Below are positions 36,610-37,790 of a DNA stretch of 37,790 bases, piece after piece (position 1 is the first letter of the stretch; every line of letters begins with the position of its first letter). The position numbers and the translations under genes are program-made. The notes under the pieces are model-generated. The model was not told the origin of the DNA, did not search any database, and saw only the letters and a program-made list of their open reading frames with translations. The stretch is taken from contig PDSQ01000028.1 in assembly GCA_002747055.1 (NCBI GenBank), forward strand, positions 81,516-119,305, written 5' to 3'. Origin of the DNA: Gammaproteobacteria bacterium. Lineage in GTDB: Bacteria; Pseudomonadota; Gammaproteobacteria; Pseudomonadales; Oleiphilaceae.

Positions 36610-37476
36610 ATGGATCACCAGTCACTACAGGAAATTTCCGCTGTAAGCGATTTGTTGGATCTCGGCAAAACCATCATGCTGTTATCTGCAATTTTTGTTC
36701 TCTGGCTGATTAACAAAGTGGTCAGACACTTTTGTGAAGCCTTGATGACATCGATTCCGGCCAGACGTTTTATGATTCTGCAGTTGGCCACCCTGTTTAC
36801 CTTTGTCTGGTATTTCATCGGTACTTATTGGCTGATCACCGGCATTATCCAACCTCCCCGCGAAATGATTCTGGCACTTGGCGGTTCCGCTGCCGTCGCC
36901 ATTGGTATCGCACTCAAAGATGTCGCGGCCTCCATTATCGCCGGAATTATTCTACTCTTCGACCGCCCTTTTCAAGTAGGTGATCGGGTCAGCTTTAATG
37001 ATACCTATGGAGAAATTATCAGTATCGGTTTGAGATCGGTTCGGCTTAACACGTTAGACGACAATATCGTAACCATTCCCAACTCTCGCTTCATCACCGA
37101 AATGGTTTCGACCGGCAATGCCGGCGCACTGGATATGATGGTTGTGTGTGATTTTCATATCGCTCTGGACGCAAACATCGAGCTTGCCCAAAACCTGATT
37201 CATGAAGTCGTTGTAACCAGCCGTTTTGCCTACTTGAAAAAGCCGGTCAGTTTTGTCTTGAATGAAGTCATTATTGCAGAGCGTTTAGCCCTTCAGGTTA
37301 AAGTGAAAGCCTATGTCATAGATGTTTGCTACGAAAAAGCCTTTCAGAGCGATATCGTAAAACGTGTATCCCAGCTGTTTATCGAAAACGCCATCGCCCG
37401 TCCACAGCGGGAATCAGTCTTTCCGGCTTCTATTACTTCTCCGAAAACACAGACCCAACCGGCTGGCCACGGCTAG
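36610..37476 (+). CDS. Small MscS-family mechanosensitive ion channel
   Basis: 288 residues, about the size of E. coli MscS (286). Hydrophobic segments lie at 21-38 and 56-80. The pore helix 86-117 is GGSAAVAIGIALKDVAASII followed by AGIILLFDRPFQVGDRV, the MscS hallmark. The beta domain contains VTIPNSRFITEMVSTG. The C-terminal tail is Gln/Pro/Thr-rich and likely disordered. The 8-base gap from the ATPase gene, with TAGG before the ATG, indicates co-transcription. The beta domain probably forms the usual cytosolic heptameric vestibule. The link to the ATPase, rather than simple tension gating, is inferred from gene order only. Confidence 0.92.
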   Translation: MDHQSLQEISAVSDLLDLGKTIMLLSAIFVLWLINKVVRHFCEALMTSIPARRFMILQLATLFTFVWYFIGTYWLITGIIQPPREMILALGGSAAVAIGIALKDVAASIIAGIILLFDRPFQVGDRVSFNDTYGEIISIGLRSVRLNTLDDNIVTIPNSRFITEMVSTGNAGALDMMVVCDFHIALDANIELAQNLIHEVVVTSRFAYLKKPVSFVLNEVIIAERLALQVKVKAYVIDVCYEKAFQSDIVKRVSQLFIENAIARPQRESVFPASITSPKTQTQPAGHG

Positions 37477-37601
37477 TCATCTGAATCTGCGGGTTTATAA
37501 CAGTGTGCATTGGCTTGAAATAGTCGAATCTATGCCGACTTTATCGCACTTGATCTGATGCCTCTGCTCTTGTTCTCAAAACTGGAGTGCAGGGCAATCG
37601 G

Positions 37602-37628
37602 GCTTAAATCATCCCAATAATTTTAAGC
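37602..37628 (+). terminator. AT-rich inverted repeat after the channel gene
   Basis: GCTTAAA (37602-37608) and TTTAAGC (37622-37628) with a 13-base loop, 126 bases past the channel stop. No T run follows and the stem is weak, so the call as a terminator is tentative. Confidence 0.25.
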
Positions 37629-37658
37629 AGGTATTTATTATCCCAGCCTGCCTTCATT

Positions 37659-37703
37659 CGTTTCGTTTCGTTTCGTTTCGTTTCGTTTCGTTTCGTTTCG
37701 TTT
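37659..37703. repeat. Nine perfect copies of CGTTT
   Basis: An uninterrupted pentanucleotide microsatellite of 45 bases, flanked by ATT on the left and TTACACC on the right. It is intergenic, about 180 bases after the channel gene. Tracts of this kind change length by slipped-strand mispairing. Whether it affects a gene beyond the window cannot be seen. Confidence 0.95.
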
Positions 37704-37790
37704 TTACACCAACCTTGGCTGTTGTTTCTTTCTTTATCAAGTTCAAGGCCATATGCCTAATGACAGCTAAGTTAGAAGCGCTGTAACCCT

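Larger units (their letters stand above)
37477..37790. other. Intergenic region at window end
   Basis: About 314 bases with no credible gene. It contains an AT-rich inverted repeat (37602-37628) and the CGTTT tandem repeat (37659-37703). The last ~85 bases show nothing I can assign. Confidence 0.5.

Noticed and set aside
37750..37790. Integron attC-like or IS-end-like sequence at the right edge
   Set aside because: GCCTAA and GTTAG words are present but no paired attC arms can be drawn. The 11-base match of the window end to the transposase remnant (GCTGTAACCCT) is short enough to be chance.

Overview
The window looks like chromosomal DNA of a free-living, flagellated, facultatively fermentative gammaproteobacterium, probably aquatic or marine. 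This rests on AlkK-like, Tas-like, MscK-like, PiT/DUF47, HigA and FilA-like proteins, mixed GC content and clear Shine-Dalgarno sites. I cannot place it to genus. No rRNA, tRNA, CRISPR array or prophage was seen.

Layout from left to right. (1) Positions 1-9500: the 3' part of a large MscK/KefA-type mechanosensitive channel gene, a convergent AlkK-type acyl-CoA ligase, a lone and unusually long flgK, and a divergent beta-lactamase-fold serine hydrolase. (2) 9500-10540: a secreted protein resembling the FilA/DUF6160 family. (3) 10850-15110: divergent glgA and glgP (glycogen synthase and phosphorylase). (4) 15150-19220: a histidine phosphatase paired with a 2-phosphoglycerate-kinase-like P-loop protein carrying an ATP-cone, then a phosphate-uptake pair (DUF47 regulator and PiT transporter). 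(5) 19470-22730: pflB-pflA, anaerobic pyruvate cleavage to acetyl-CoA and formate. (6) 23060-24070: a decayed island with an intact HigA antitoxin gene, a toxin gene beheaded at the junction with an IS5/IS427-type transposase remnant, and a 47-codon ORF. (7) 24160-32250: a tightly packed minus-strand operon malQ-glgB-glgX-cobQ with overlapping genes. (8) 32600-37480: a Tas-like aldo/keto reductase, then a two-gene unit of a membrane-anchored P-loop ATPase and a small MscS-type channel. A nine-copy CGTTT repeat follows.

How the genes fit together. GlgA, GlgB, GlgP, GlgX and MalQ cover synthesis, branching, phosphorolysis, debranching and maltodextrin recycling of glycogen; glgC (ADP-glucose pyrophosphorylase) is not in the window. 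PflB/PflA would drain the resulting pyruvate under anoxia. PiT and DUF47 supply phosphate. The 2-phosphoglycerate kinase and phosphatase pair may act on glycolytic phosphoglycerates, but its role is open.

The best candidate for an undescribed system is the ATPase-MscS pair at 33767-37476. The ATPase has the plan of a giant MscS-family channel (signal peptide, helical periplasmic region, several membrane helices) but carries a P-loop NTPase and winged-helix-like tail where the channel core would be. The channel core is encoded 8 bases downstream as a separate protein. This suggests a nucleotide-controlled mechanosensitive channel.
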